Below are positions 26,387-34,940 of a stretch of DNA of 64,000 nucleotides, one piece after another. Numbering within the stretch: position 1 is the stretch's first letter; every line of letters starts with the position of its first letter. Under the pieces are notes generated by a model that saw nothing but the letters and a program-made list of their open reading frames with translations, was not told the DNA's origin and searched no databases. Location: NCBI RefSeq assembly GCF_014645355.1, contig NZ_BMLS01000008.1, positions 1 through 64,000 on the forward strand, written 5' to 3'. Source of the stretch: Bowmanella pacifica. Lineage in GTDB: Bacteria > Pseudomonadota > Gammaproteobacteria > Enterobacterales > Alteromonadaceae. The position numbers and the translations under genes are program-made.

Positions 26387-27304
26387 TTAGTTTGGCTTGG
26401 CTGGCTTATCAACTAAGGCCGCTAAGAATACGTCCAATACCCGTTTGTTTCGCTGAGTTTGACGGGTGGCCACATAGAAGTCGGTTTGGTATTGAAGTAC
26501 ATCCGGCAGCAGGGCGCGCATTTCTCCTTTCTCTACCCAGCGAGATGCATAATGTACAGGTAAAAAACCAATGTACTCATGGGTTAAGATCAAAAACGCA
26601 ACCCCTTCACGGTCGTTGGAGGTGGCCGTGACATTGAGCTGATCAAACAGCTGTGGCTGGTTCATCTGCTGCGCGTATATGGGCAATACGGCGCTGTGCT
26701 GACCTATGCTGTAAAGCGTATCCTGATCAGCATAAAGTGGATGACGACTTGAACAGTACAGGGCGCTGGTTTCGTTGTACAAAGGCTGCAGCTTCAATCC
26801 GTCAATAGGTTGCAGGCTAGGCATTACCCCAACATCTAATTCGCCTTCTAGTAAGGCCAGGCTGATATCGGCGGGATTACTCATGCGAATATTAATGCGA
26901 ATTTCACTGCTGGTCTGTTTCAGCTTAGCCAGGGCGTCGCTGATGGTGCGGTGGGGAATAGTGACCAGACTGTCTATAATGCCGATATTCAGCTCGCCCT
27001 TGAGTACCGCATAGGTATTGTTTACTTCTTCCTGAAAAATGTCGGTGGCATGCATTAATTTTTGTGCCGCTTCATAGACCTTCTGACCTTCCAACGTCAG
27101 GTTGAAACCCGCCCGTCCTCGGTTACAAAGCTTCATGCCGAGACGTTTTTCCAGGTCGGAAATATAGATGGAAATCGCCGACCGGCTGAGATTCAAAAGA
27201 CTCTCAGCACCGGTAAAACTGCCGGCCTGAACGACGGCAATAAAGGTTTTGAGCAGTTTTAGATCGAGATTGCTGACCTGGCGTAGCTTGCGGGCATTGA
27301 CCAT
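26387..27304 (-). CDS. LysR-family regulator beside the beta-alanine aminotransferase
   Basis: A 305-aa LysR protein with the N-terminal helix-turn-helix (LDLKLLKTFIAVVQAGSFTG, SLLNLSRSAISIYISDLEKR) and a LysR substrate-binding domain. It is divergent from the class III aminotransferase with a 139-bp gap. A T-N11-A-type inverted repeat lies immediately upstream of its start (27314-27333). It probably controls the aminotransferase and itself. The inducer could be beta-alanine or a related amine; that is inference. Confidence 0.9.
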   Translation of the reverse strand: MVNARKLRQVSNLDLKLLKTFIAVVQAGSFTGAESLLNLSRSAISIYISDLEKRLGMKLCNRGRAGFNLTLEGQKVYEAAQKLMHATDIFQEEVNNTYAVLKGELNIGIIDSLVTIPHRTISDALAKLKQTSSEIRINIRMSNPADISLALLEGELDVGVMPSLQPIDGLKLQPLYNETSALYCSSRHPLYADQDTLYSIGQHSAVLPIYAQQMNQPQLFDQLNVTATSNDREGVAFLILTHEYIGFLPVHYASRWVEKGEMRALLPDVLQYQTDFYVATRQTQRNKRVLDVFLAALVDKPAKPN

Positions 27305-27313
27305 CTTGCTGAT

Positions 27314-27333
27314 AGTTTAAGAAACTCTAAACT
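27314..27333. promoter_or_regulatory. Candidate LysR operator
   Basis: AGTTTA and TAAACT form a perfect 6-bp inverted repeat with an 8-bp spacer, containing the TTTA-N8-TAAA pattern expected for LysR boxes. A second inverted repeat, CCTAG-N6-CTAGG, lies at 27374-27389. Confidence 0.5.
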
Positions 27334-27443
27334 GAACTGTATCAGTTGAGCATTTACTGTCCAAAGATTTTTACCTAGATTTTACTAGGGTTGATTTTTA
27401 AACCAGTCTCTTGTCTCTGAGTTTTTCGTTCAGGAATCCTTAT

Positions 27444-28778
27444 ATGACGGCTTTTCCCCCCAATCGTCAGTCGTTTTCAAGCCATTGGTTGGCATTCACC
27501 AGTAACCGGCGTTTTCACCAGCATCCCAAAATGGTCAGTCATGCCGAGGGCATTTTCTACCATACGCCAGAAGGGCATAAGTTGTATGACAGCCTGTCAG
27601 GCTTATGGTGTACCCCTTTAGGTCACGGTAATCAGGCGATAGCTGAAGCTATTAATGCGCAGATGCAGCAACTAGATTATGCGCCTGCATTTAATGTCAG
27701 TCATCCCTTGGCGTTTGAACTGGCGGATAAGCTGGTGGAGATGGCACCGGGCGATCTTAATCACTGTTTGTTCTGTAACTCGGGGTCCGAGGCGGCCGAT
27801 ACCGCGCTTAAACTCGCGCGGGCCTATTGGCGGGCCAAAGGTAAACCCGAAAAGAGCAAGTTTATCGGTCGCAGCAAGGGCTATCACGGAGTAAATTTCG
27901 GCGGCATCTCAGTTGGGGGAATTGGCGGCAATCGCAAAGTGTACGGGCAAACCCTGGATGCTTACCATCTTCCTCATACCTGGTTAGCAGAAAACTGCTT
28001 CAGCAAAGGTGTGCCTGAGGTGGGCGATCATCTTGCCGACAGTTTGCTGGCAATTCTGGAAGTGCAAGATCCCAGCAATATTGCCGCGGTGATGGTAGAG
28101 CCCATGGCCGGGTCGGGCGGAGTGATTATTCCGTCGGCTGGCTATCTTAAGCGCCTCAGAGCACTATGCGACCAGCATGATATCTTGCTGATTTTTGATG
28201 AAGTCATAACCGGCTTTGGCCGCATGGGCACCTTATTTGGGGCCGATTATTTTGATGTTCAACCTGATATTCTGACTTGTGCGAAAGCCCTGACCAACGG
28301 GGTGATGCCAATGGGGGCGGTACTGGCAAACACTGACATCTACCATTGCTTGATGGAGCAACCCGGTGATGACTATCTGATTGAGTTTCCTCATGGTTAT
28401 ACCTATTCCGCTCATCCGCTCGCCTGTGCAGCGGCATTGGCCAGTCTAAACCAGTTGCAACAGCCAGGTCTGTTGCCCAAAGTGGCGGACCTTGCCAAGG
28501 TGTTCGAGCAAGCTATTCACGAACTAAAGGGGCTACCGCTGGTGGAGGATATTCGTAATATTGGCCTGGCAGGGGCTATTCAGTTAACCATGGAGTCAAA
28601 GCAGCCGCTTAAACATGCCAGTGAAATCAGCGCCCTGTGCTGGCAAAAAGGGGTGTATGTGCGCTTTGGTGGCAACAACCTGAGTTTTGCGCCTCCCTTT
28701 ATCTGTGAACCACAAGATATCCGGGAGATTTTTAGCCGGGTGGCAGAGGCAATCCAGGAGTATGACCGAGGTGTTTGA
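27444..28778 (+). CDS. Beta-alanine--pyruvate aminotransferase (omega-amino acid transaminase)
   Basis: A PLP-dependent class III aminotransferase of 444 aa. The active-site Lys is at about residue 281 (LTCAKALTNGVMPMGAV), preceded by the cofactor-binding Asp in IFDEVITGFGRMG. HWLAFTSNRRFH, YDSLSGLWCTPLGHG and LDYAPAFNVSHPL closely follow the pseudomonad omega-amino acid:pyruvate transaminase, which converts beta-alanine and pyruvate to malonate semialdehyde and alanine. The ATG at 27444 has an AGGAA site; an upstream in-frame codon at 27411 lacks one. Beta-alanine arises from spermidine breakdown, which fits the polyamine genes nearby. Confidence 0.9.
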   Translation: MTAFPPNRQSFSSHWLAFTSNRRFHQHPKMVSHAEGIFYHTPEGHKLYDSLSGLWCTPLGHGNQAIAEAINAQMQQLDYAPAFNVSHPLAFELADKLVEMAPGDLNHCLFCNSGSEAADTALKLARAYWRAKGKPEKSKFIGRSKGYHGVNFGGISVGGIGGNRKVYGQTLDAYHLPHTWLAENCFSKGVPEVGDHLADSLLAILEVQDPSNIAAVMVEPMAGSGGVIIPSAGYLKRLRALCDQHDILLIFDEVITGFGRMGTLFGADYFDVQPDILTCAKALTNGVMPMGAVLANTDIYHCLMEQPGDDYLIEFPHGYTYSAHPLACAAALASLNQLQQPGLLPKVADLAKVFEQAIHELKGLPLVEDIRNIGLAGAIQLTMESKQPLKHASEISALCWQKGVYVRFGGNNLSFAPPFICEPQDIREIFSRVAEAIQEYDRGV

Positions 28779-28969
28779 TATGCCAAACAAGGTAGCGCGT
28801 GGCAAAAAGCGATTTAGTAACAAATGAGGATGAGAAAAGACACAAAAGTTGATTAATCCGACAAAAGCGCGCTATTTGTTCTAAATGCAAAATATTCTCA
28901 ATGGCAGAGTGGCGTATCTGTTCAAGGTGATCTTTACTTAGGGAAAACAATCAGATAAAGGCTCAAACC

Positions 28970-31123
28970 ATGTCTTCTGTGACTGGTTGTTCTGCATCTT
29001 CTGCGGCGCTTGGCAGGCTATCTAAGTCGAGGCCGTATCAAGTGACTTGTGTGAAACGCTGTATCGCTGCGCTCAGTCCAGTGTACTTGTCTTTGCTTAG
29101 TGCAATGACGTTCGCCGATACCGATGAAAAACTGCCTGGAATGGAAGTGATATATGTGACCAGTGAACGGGTTGCCTCCAGTGAGTTAAATACCCCCTAT
29201 GCCACTGTGCATATCGCCGAGCAGGATATTCGCCAGCAACTTTATCGAAGTATGCCCGACGTGCTGAGAAATGCGTCCGGTGTGATGGTACAAAAAACGG
29301 CTTATGGCCAGGGTTCCCCCTATATTCGCGGATTTACCGGCTTTCGCACCCTGTTTTTAGTGGATGGTATTCGGCTGAACAATTCCATTTTTCGCGAAGG
29401 TCCCAACCAATACTGGAATACCGTGGATCCCTTTTCTATTTCAGAGTTGGAACTGGTTAAGGGTCCCAGTTCTGCTCTTTATGGGGCAGACGCCATAGGC
29501 GGAACAGTACAGGTTTTCAGTGCCCAATTGGAGCCTCGCTTAGTACAGAGCGAAACGCAATGGCAGTACTTCCTGAGGGGAGCCAGTGCGGAGCATTCCC
29601 AAGTGGTTCGAGGCAGTGTCAGGCATGAACAGCAGGGGACAGCATTTCAATTTGGCGGGACCCATAAGCATTTTGGCGATCTGACCCGCGGGGGAGACGT
29701 TGCCCAGCCCAATACGGGCTACGATGAATACAACGTTGACGGCAAGCTTGTGGTGGCGCTTGATGAAGATTTGCTGCTGACCAGTGCCGCATTTTACACC
29801 CGACAGGATGATGTGCCTCGCACTCACCGAACCATTTATGCGACTAGCTTTGCTGGCACCCAAATTGGAAATGAACTTCGCCGTGATTTGCATCACGAGC
29901 GTTTTTTGGCGTACCTGCGATTGGATGCCAACAAGCCTTTCTCTTTTGTGGATGATATGCAGCTCACGCTTTCCTGGCAAAAACAGCAGGAGAGTAGGCA
30001 GCGAGAGCGCAGTGGTAGCCGTTTTGATACTCAGGGCGTCAGGGTGGATACCCTAGGGCTGCAAGTGCAACTGGTATCCCAGTGGCAAGGAATGCAGCTG
30101 GTGTATGGGGTGGAGAGCTATTTGGATTCGGTAGACAGCGATTCTTCGCAGAATAGTATTCAGGGGCCGGTAGCGGATGATGCCAGTTATCAATGGCATG
30201 GTGTTTATTTGCAAGGGCGCAAGGCACTCACCGAATCCTTGGACTTGCTCGCCGGGGTACGTTTCAATTATATGCAGGCTGAGGCAGATAAGGTCAGCCA
30301 CCCGGTCAGTGGCAATCTGACCAGCCTCAATGAACACTGGAGTGATACGGTGTTTAACCTAATGTTCAATTATCGACTGGATAATGAGCAAAGCTTATAT
30401 ACAGGGGTTTCTCAGGGGTTTAGGGCCCCTAATTTGTCGGATCTCAGCCGGTTTGACAGTGCACGCAGCAATGAGTTTGAACTACCTAGTACCGGGCTGG
30501 ACTCGGAGCATTTCACCCATTTCAGTCTGGGTTACAAGGTCTATACCGATAAGCTCAAGGCTGATCTGGCCGTTTTTTATACGGATATTCAGGATCAGAT
30601 TGAGCGGATACCGACAGGATTACAGAATCAGGCCGGCGAGTTTGAGATAAGTAAAGCGAATTTGGGAAATGGCTATATGCGGGGAGCCGAATTGAGTCTG
30701 GAATATCAGTTTGCCCCGCACTGGCTTGCTACAGGTCTGGTGGCGTATATCACCGGGCAAACTTCCACCTATGCCGACAGTACTCAGGTTTTGGTAAACG
30801 AATACCCAAGCCGGTTGATGCCTACCACCGGCCAGGTATCGATAAAATACCAGCGCGACAGTTGGTTTGCTGAGGCCCAGTGGGTGGGGGCGAAAAGGGC
30901 CGATCGTCTGTCCAGTCGTGATCGGCTGGATAGCCAACGTATTCCGCCGGATGGGACGCCTGGATATGGGGTGCTGAACCTTAAGGCCAGTTATCAATTC
31001 AATGATCAATTAGAACTGAATATGGGCTTGGAGAATCTGCTAGATCAGGATTACCGCATTCACGGTTCAGGACAAAATGAGGCTGGCCGTAACTGGATTG
31101 TGGGGGTGTCGGGCTTTTTTTAA
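28970..31123 (+). CDS. TonB-dependent outer-membrane receptor
   Basis: A 717-aa receptor. It has a long N-terminus with a signal peptide (core ALSPVYLSLLSAMTFA), a TonB-box-like EVIYVTSERV, a plug domain (about 75-195, with LRNASGVMVQKTAYGQG, YIRGFTGFRTLFLVDGIRLN and VKGPSSALYGADAIGGTVQV) and a 22-strand-type barrel ending in Phe (VGVSGFF). The plug resembles that of heme/siderophore or vitamin receptors, but no substrate-specific FRAP/NPNL-type heme motif is obvious; a FRAPNLSD segment near residue 490 is common to many receptors. It is transcribed towards the cohesin-like gene and shares a hairpin with it. Confidence 0.9.
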   Translation: MSSVTGCSASSAALGRLSKSRPYQVTCVKRCIAALSPVYLSLLSAMTFADTDEKLPGMEVIYVTSERVASSELNTPYATVHIAEQDIRQQLYRSMPDVLRNASGVMVQKTAYGQGSPYIRGFTGFRTLFLVDGIRLNNSIFREGPNQYWNTVDPFSISELELVKGPSSALYGADAIGGTVQVFSAQLEPRLVQSETQWQYFLRGASAEHSQVVRGSVRHEQQGTAFQFGGTHKHFGDLTRGGDVAQPNTGYDEYNVDGKLVVALDEDLLLTSAAFYTRQDDVPRTHRTIYATSFAGTQIGNELRRDLHHERFLAYLRLDANKPFSFVDDMQLTLSWQKQQESRQRERSGSRFDTQGVRVDTLGLQVQLVSQWQGMQLVYGVESYLDSVDSDSSQNSIQGPVADDASYQWHGVYLQGRKALTESLDLLAGVRFNYMQAEADKVSHPVSGNLTSLNEHWSDTVFNLMFNYRLDNEQSLYTGVSQGFRAPNLSDLSRFDSARSNEFELPSTGLDSEHFTHFSLGYKVYTDKLKADLAVFYTDIQDQIERIPTGLQNQAGEFEISKANLGNGYMRGAELSLEYQFAPHWLATGLVAYITGQTSTYADSTQVLVNEYPSRLMPTTGQVSIKYQRDSWFAEAQWVGAKRADRLSSRDRLDSQRIPPDGTPGYGVLNLKASYQFNDQLELNMGLENLLDQDYRIHGSGQNEAGRNWIVGVSGFF

Positions 31124-31132
31124 TCGGCCAAA

Positions 31133-31149
31133 CCCGGCCTTAGGCCGGG
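31133..31149. terminator. Hairpin between converging genes
   Basis: A perfect 7-bp stem CCCGGCC / GGCCGGG with a TTA loop sits between the TonB receptor and the cohesin-like gene. It lacks a good T run on either strand, so it is at most a weak bidirectional terminator. Confidence 0.45.
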
Positions 31150-31163
31150 CCTGACCCGATGCA

Positions 31164-31775
31164 TTAGATTTTGGATGTTTTTCTTGCCTGAGCGACCAGC
31201 AGTAAGCCACCAACAAACAGCAAAAGCCCCGCAGGCTCAGGTATCTGGGTGCAGCCATTGGCGCCGATACAGACGCTGGCATCTCTCAAAATTGGTGAGA
31301 TGGCTCCACCTTGTTCATCACCAAAGGTGAGGAATGGGCCTGTAAAGGACAGTGAGGACAGCCCTTCGCCAATCGCGACAAAGTCGATAGAAGCCAGCCG
31401 GAACATATTGCCCAGGCCATCTTGGTTGGCCATCAAAGTGGCAATGTCATCCAGTGAGAACTCGTAAATATCCAGTAATCCCGGTGCAAGCACCGCATCA
31501 CAGGTAATACCGGGTATGCAGCCGAAGGAGTCCACGCCAAAATCGAAGGTGGCCGAGGAAAAACTCAGGATACTGGCATCAAAGGCAATATCCACATCCC
31601 ACGCTCCCAAATATGCGGGATCCGCGGAGCCGTCCCACAGAATGTCAATAGTGATGGTATCGCCCAGATTTCCTGACGATGATGCTGGATCCAGCATTAT
31701 GATAGGGGTGGCCAGCGCATATCCTGGCAAGCACAGCCCAATTCCGAGTAATAAGTGTCGTAAAAGTTTCTTCAT
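31164..31775 (-). CDS. Cohesin-like domain protein with PEP-CTERM anchor
   Basis: A 203-aa exported protein with a signal peptide (MKKLLRHLLLGIGLCLPGYALA). It has a beta-sandwich resembling cohesin (about residues 24-165: [53 protein letters not shown]) and a C-terminal PEP-CTERM tail starting at about residue 179: IPEP, a hydrophobic helix, then ARKTSKI. Exosortase systems recognise such tails and place the protein at the cell surface. No exosortase gene is in the window. The ATG at 31775 has AAGGAAAAAGG upstream and begins the signal peptide. The gene starts 38 nt after a dockerin-bearing gene, so the pair may dock to each other. Confidence 0.72.
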   Translation of the reverse strand: MKKLLRHLLLGIGLCLPGYALATPIIMLDPASSSGNLGDTITIDILWDGSADPAYLGAWDVDIAFDASILSFSSATFDFGVDSFGCIPGITCDAVLAPGLLDIYEFSLDDIATLMANQDGLGNMFRLASIDFVAIGEGLSSLSFTGPFLTFGDEQGGAISPILRDASVCIGANGCTQIPEPAGLLLFVGGLLLVAQARKTSKI

Positions 31776-31813
31776 TACCTTTTTCCTTCTTGCCGTTATG
31801 GAACCTTGATTAA

Positions 31814-33568
31814 TTATTGTGATATCGCACAACGTGCGTTATCACACTGCAATACACAAATACGGGAATCCAGTACGTTGATAATGCCGTTGGCATCCAG
31901 GTCAAAAATAGGATCGCCAGGAGGCACGCTAACATTGCGGTTAGCGTTAATGTTCTGGATATCGAGTATGTTGACTTCACCGTCTGCGTTGTTGTCGCAG
32001 TTGGCAGTGGCAGCACTAGCCACCGTCAGATCAGAGAGAACAGGGGACTCGTCATTACTGTTGGGGCGAAGAACAGTACGAACTTGCAGAAATTGACCCA
32101 ATAACCCCAGGCCCCCTGCATTGTTACCTACCGGGGTATAGGCCAGCAGACTCAGACCTGCCAAGGTATCTGCCGCTCGTGCCTCAACATCAATACTGGC
32201 ACCTGCCGGAATATTGCCTTCGGGTTCACTGTTCCAGCTTACTTTATCCCATTCGTTACCTGGGCTGCCGCTGTCGGTGACCACTGTCCAGATACCTGTG
32301 GGGTCGGTTTGGGTTCTAGCGCCAAAACCGCTGGCATCACTGTAGGTATAAGGTGCACGGCCCACAGGTATGGTCGAGATAAAGTTACAGTTAGTGTCGT
32401 ATTGGGAAATGGAGTTTGAGCCAGTATTGATGGTCCAGATACGGCCGCCCTTACCTATAATAGGACCGCGTTCGCCAGCCGTACCGACAGAGCATACGGG
32501 GGTGCTAATAAGGTCGCCGCTACCGTTAGAGGCAAATTTACGCAGGGTGGGAGTGCCAAACCAAACCGCCCCATCACCGTCTACGGCCACGCCGGTGCCC
32601 GAGAAGGCAACACTGAACTGGAAGGTATTGGTCGCTGGATTGAAGGCATGCAGGGTACTGCCCAGATACACTCTGTCATTACCCACCGCAATACCGTAGT
32701 TACTTTGACCTGCGCGGTTCGTCGTCCAGGTGTCGGTATTCGTATCCACTTCCACCAGTGTGGAAGCCAGGGTTGCGCCCCACAAGCGGCCACTGGCGTC
32801 TACCGCACAACCGTAGTTAGAGGCACTGGTGGCAATGGGGCCGGCTAACAAACTACCGGCTTGGTCAAACTTATAGTAGGACTGACTGGAACTGTAGGTG
32901 CCAGCCCAAAGGTTACCATTGGTATCCAAGCATAATGACCGTCCAAGGTGGGCCGGTCCGGCAAAGCTGGTTACCCAGATTACGCGCTCATCACGAAACT
33001 CACTGATTTGCAGTATACCGTCGCCATTATCATCAATAACGGGCAGCATCTCGTCGGGCTGGATCATGCAATCCCCATTGGTGTCAACCGACGTGTCGAT
33101 AACTCCGTTACCGTTGCGGTCTACGCCACCCTCTACGGCAATTTTTAACAATTCTGGAGAGCGGCCCCCGGAGAAGTTGCGATTGGCCACATAAACGTTG
33201 CCGTCGGTATCCACTGCGGTGCGTGATGGGGCAGGGCCAGAAAAGGCACCATGATTGGCAAGAGCTGCGGGTGTACCGAATGATGTGAGGTATCTGGCTT
33301 CCTCACAGCCGTTGCCGCCGTCACCGTCGGTGTTAACCCGCGACATGGTGTCTTCACCGGCATTGGCAACCCAAAGAATGGGAAAGGTATCCCCCACCAC
33401 ATTGATCTGAAGTTGGTTACTGTTAGGTGCATCATGATTCAGGGAGCTGAGCGAACCCAAATCGAAGTCTGCATCTGTGGTATAGGTTTTGGTTGTGGCA
33501 ATAGCCGAGCTTACTAAAAACACCGCTGAGGCTACGCCGACACAAACTTGTGCGTGTAGACGTTGCAT
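31814..33568 (-). CDS. Secreted beta-propeller protein with C-terminal dockerin
   Basis: A 584-aa protein. A signal peptide ends near residue 25 (VFLVSSAIA). A propeller-like region (about 55-430) has repeats such as RTAVDTDGNVYVANR, CLDTNGNLWAG, CAVDASGRLWGA and VAVDGDGAVWFG, as in NHL, SMP-30 or Vgb-type folds. Calcium-loop motifs interrupt it at about 150-190. The last 62 residues are a type I dockerin: DNNADGEVNILD and DLDANGIINVLD are the two calcium loops. A start at 33601 also has a strong ribosome site (AAGGAGG) and would add 11 residues; I prefer 33568 (CAGGAG, cleaner signal peptide). It follows the propeller lipoprotein gene by 19 nt. Confidence 0.75.
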   Translation of the reverse strand: MQRLHAQVCVGVASAVFLVSSAIATTKTYTTDADFDLGSLSSLNHDAPNSNQLQINVVGDTFPILWVANAGEDTMSRVNTDGDGGNGCEEARYLTSFGTPAALANHGAFSGPAPSRTAVDTDGNVYVANRNFSGGRSPELLKIAVEGGVDRNGNGVIDTSVDTNGDCMIQPDEMLPVIDDNGDGILQISEFRDERVIWVTSFAGPAHLGRSLCLDTNGNLWAGTYSSSQSYYKFDQAGSLLAGPIATSASNYGCAVDASGRLWGATLASTLVEVDTNTDTWTTNRAGQSNYGIAVGNDRVYLGSTLHAFNPATNTFQFSVAFSGTGVAVDGDGAVWFGTPTLRKFASNGSGDLISTPVCSVGTAGERGPIIGKGGRIWTINTGSNSISQYDTNCNFISTIPVGRAPYTYSDASGFGARTQTDPTGIWTVVTDSGSPGNEWDKVSWNSEPEGNIPAGASIDVEARAADTLAGLSLLAYTPVGNNAGGLGLLGQFLQVRTVLRPNSNDESPVLSDLTVASAATANCDNNADGEVNILDIQNINANRNVSVPPGDPIFDLDANGIINVLDSRICVLQCDNARCAISQ

Positions 33569-33587
33569 GGATTTTCTCCTGAGAAGG

Positions 33588-34679
33588 TTAGTTTGAGGCA
33601 TGAAAGCCTCCTTGGGTGGCTGGGACTGCTGATGGTTGACTCTGATATCCTTTCGCAGGTGCAATAGCTTGCATTGTCCTGGTATGTAAATTGACGTAAT
33701 AAATGTTTGAATGCTTTTTCCCCTGCCAACTGGCTAACAGAACCTGACGATCGTTGGGTAACCAGGCCGGATCGGCCACTTGATAGCTACCATCCGTTAC
33801 AGCCTGTGGATTGGTGCCATCGCTGTTCATGACATAAACCTGGGTCCTGCCTTGCACGCCACGGGTAGAAAGAAAGAGGATCTTTTTGCCGTCATTTGAC
33901 CAGCTTGGTTCAATATCGGAACTGGCAAGAAAGGTCAGTTGGGTTTCCTGGTGACTGTTCAGGTCAAAACGGTACAGGTTGTACTCGCGGTTTCGTTTTG
34001 AGTGATAGAGCAAGGTTGTCGAATCGGGTGACCAACTGGCTGGGCCATCTTCGTGTTTGCCATTATTGGTTAACTGACGGTGCACACCGTCCTTGACGGA
34101 GAATAGCCAGATATCGCCTTTACCCCGCAGATTGAATTTTCGATAGGCAATCCAATTACCGTCTGGCGACCAGGCTGGTGCATCACTGCTGTCTAGATCC
34201 TCTGGAGCCATAACTCGGTGCAATGCAGCGCTTTGCAAATCCAGGATAAACAAATGAATGGGGCCGTCCCGATCTGATAAATAAACGACCGACTGACCGT
34301 CGGGTGACCAGGCGCCCTGGCCATCAAATCCGGGATGATTGCTCAAGTTGGTTTGATGCGCCCCGTTTGCCTCCATAACATAGAGTTCTGAGACACCAAG
34401 ACGATTAGAGGTGAAGAGAATTTTGTGGCCATCGGGTGACCAGCTGGCTTCATAGTCGTCGCGATTGTTGGAGGTGAGTTGCTGGAGATGTTGGCCACTG
34501 AGATCAACAGAATAAATCTCGCGGTCACCATCCTGATTGGAAACAAACAACAATAATGGCGAGTTATCAGCCGGCGCTGAGCTGCTGGCAGCATCGGTTG
34601 CGCGCTCTGCGCTGCAGCTCATAAGCAATAAAAGAGCTGTTATCGCTAAACTAGTTACACCTTTGAACGCATGAGTCAT
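33588..34679 (-). CDS. TolB-like six-bladed beta-propeller lipoprotein
   Basis: A 363-aa lipoprotein with lipobox LLMSC (Cys22). Six PD40-type repeats follow, each centred on a WSPDG motif: SWSPDGHKILFTS, AWSPDGQSVVYLS, AWSPDGNWIAYRK, SWSPDSTTLLYHS, SWSNDGKKILFLS and AWLPNDRQVLLAS. The fold is that of the TolB propeller, but the N-terminal TolB domain is absent, so it is not TolB itself. It is probably anchored in the outer membrane and binds proteins or peptides. It stands between a GspC-type gene and the dockerin protein gene, apparently in the same transcription unit as the latter. Confidence 0.82.
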   Translation of the reverse strand: MTHAFKGVTSLAITALLLLMSCSAERATDAASSSAPADNSPLLLFVSNQDGDREIYSVDLSGQHLQQLTSNNRDDYEASWSPDGHKILFTSNRLGVSELYVMEANGAHQTNLSNHPGFDGQGAWSPDGQSVVYLSDRDGPIHLFILDLQSAALHRVMAPEDLDSSDAPAWSPDGNWIAYRKFNLRGKGDIWLFSVKDGVHRQLTNNGKHEDGPASWSPDSTTLLYHSKRNREYNLYRFDLNSHQETQLTFLASSDIEPSWSNDGKKILFLSTRGVQGRTQVYVMNSDGTNPQAVTDGSYQVADPAWLPNDRQVLLASWQGKKHSNIYYVNLHTRTMQAIAPAKGYQSQPSAVPATQGGFHASN

Positions 34680-34940
34680 AGGTTATTCAACCAGCTATCG
34701 CCATCAGAGACTAAGCCATTAGTATCTGTGTGGCTACCAAAAGCACCTGGATGTGACGTCCTTGCTTTCGCCTTGATTTTCCGATGGATAGATTGTTTAT
34801 CTATCGGTTTAGGTTGTGTGCATAATTTGAACCACATTGTAAAAGCTAGCTTTTTCAATAGCCTGCTTTAAGACTCAAGAACTAATGTTTAAATTTTGTA
34901 AATTTTTCTGACGCTGTGGTAAAGAGCATTTTCAGACAAG

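Noticed and set aside
33588-34679. The propeller lipoprotein as TolB of the Tol-Pal system.
   Set aside because: It lacks the TolB N-terminal domain, is a lipoprotein, and has no tolA, tolQ, tolR or pal neighbours.
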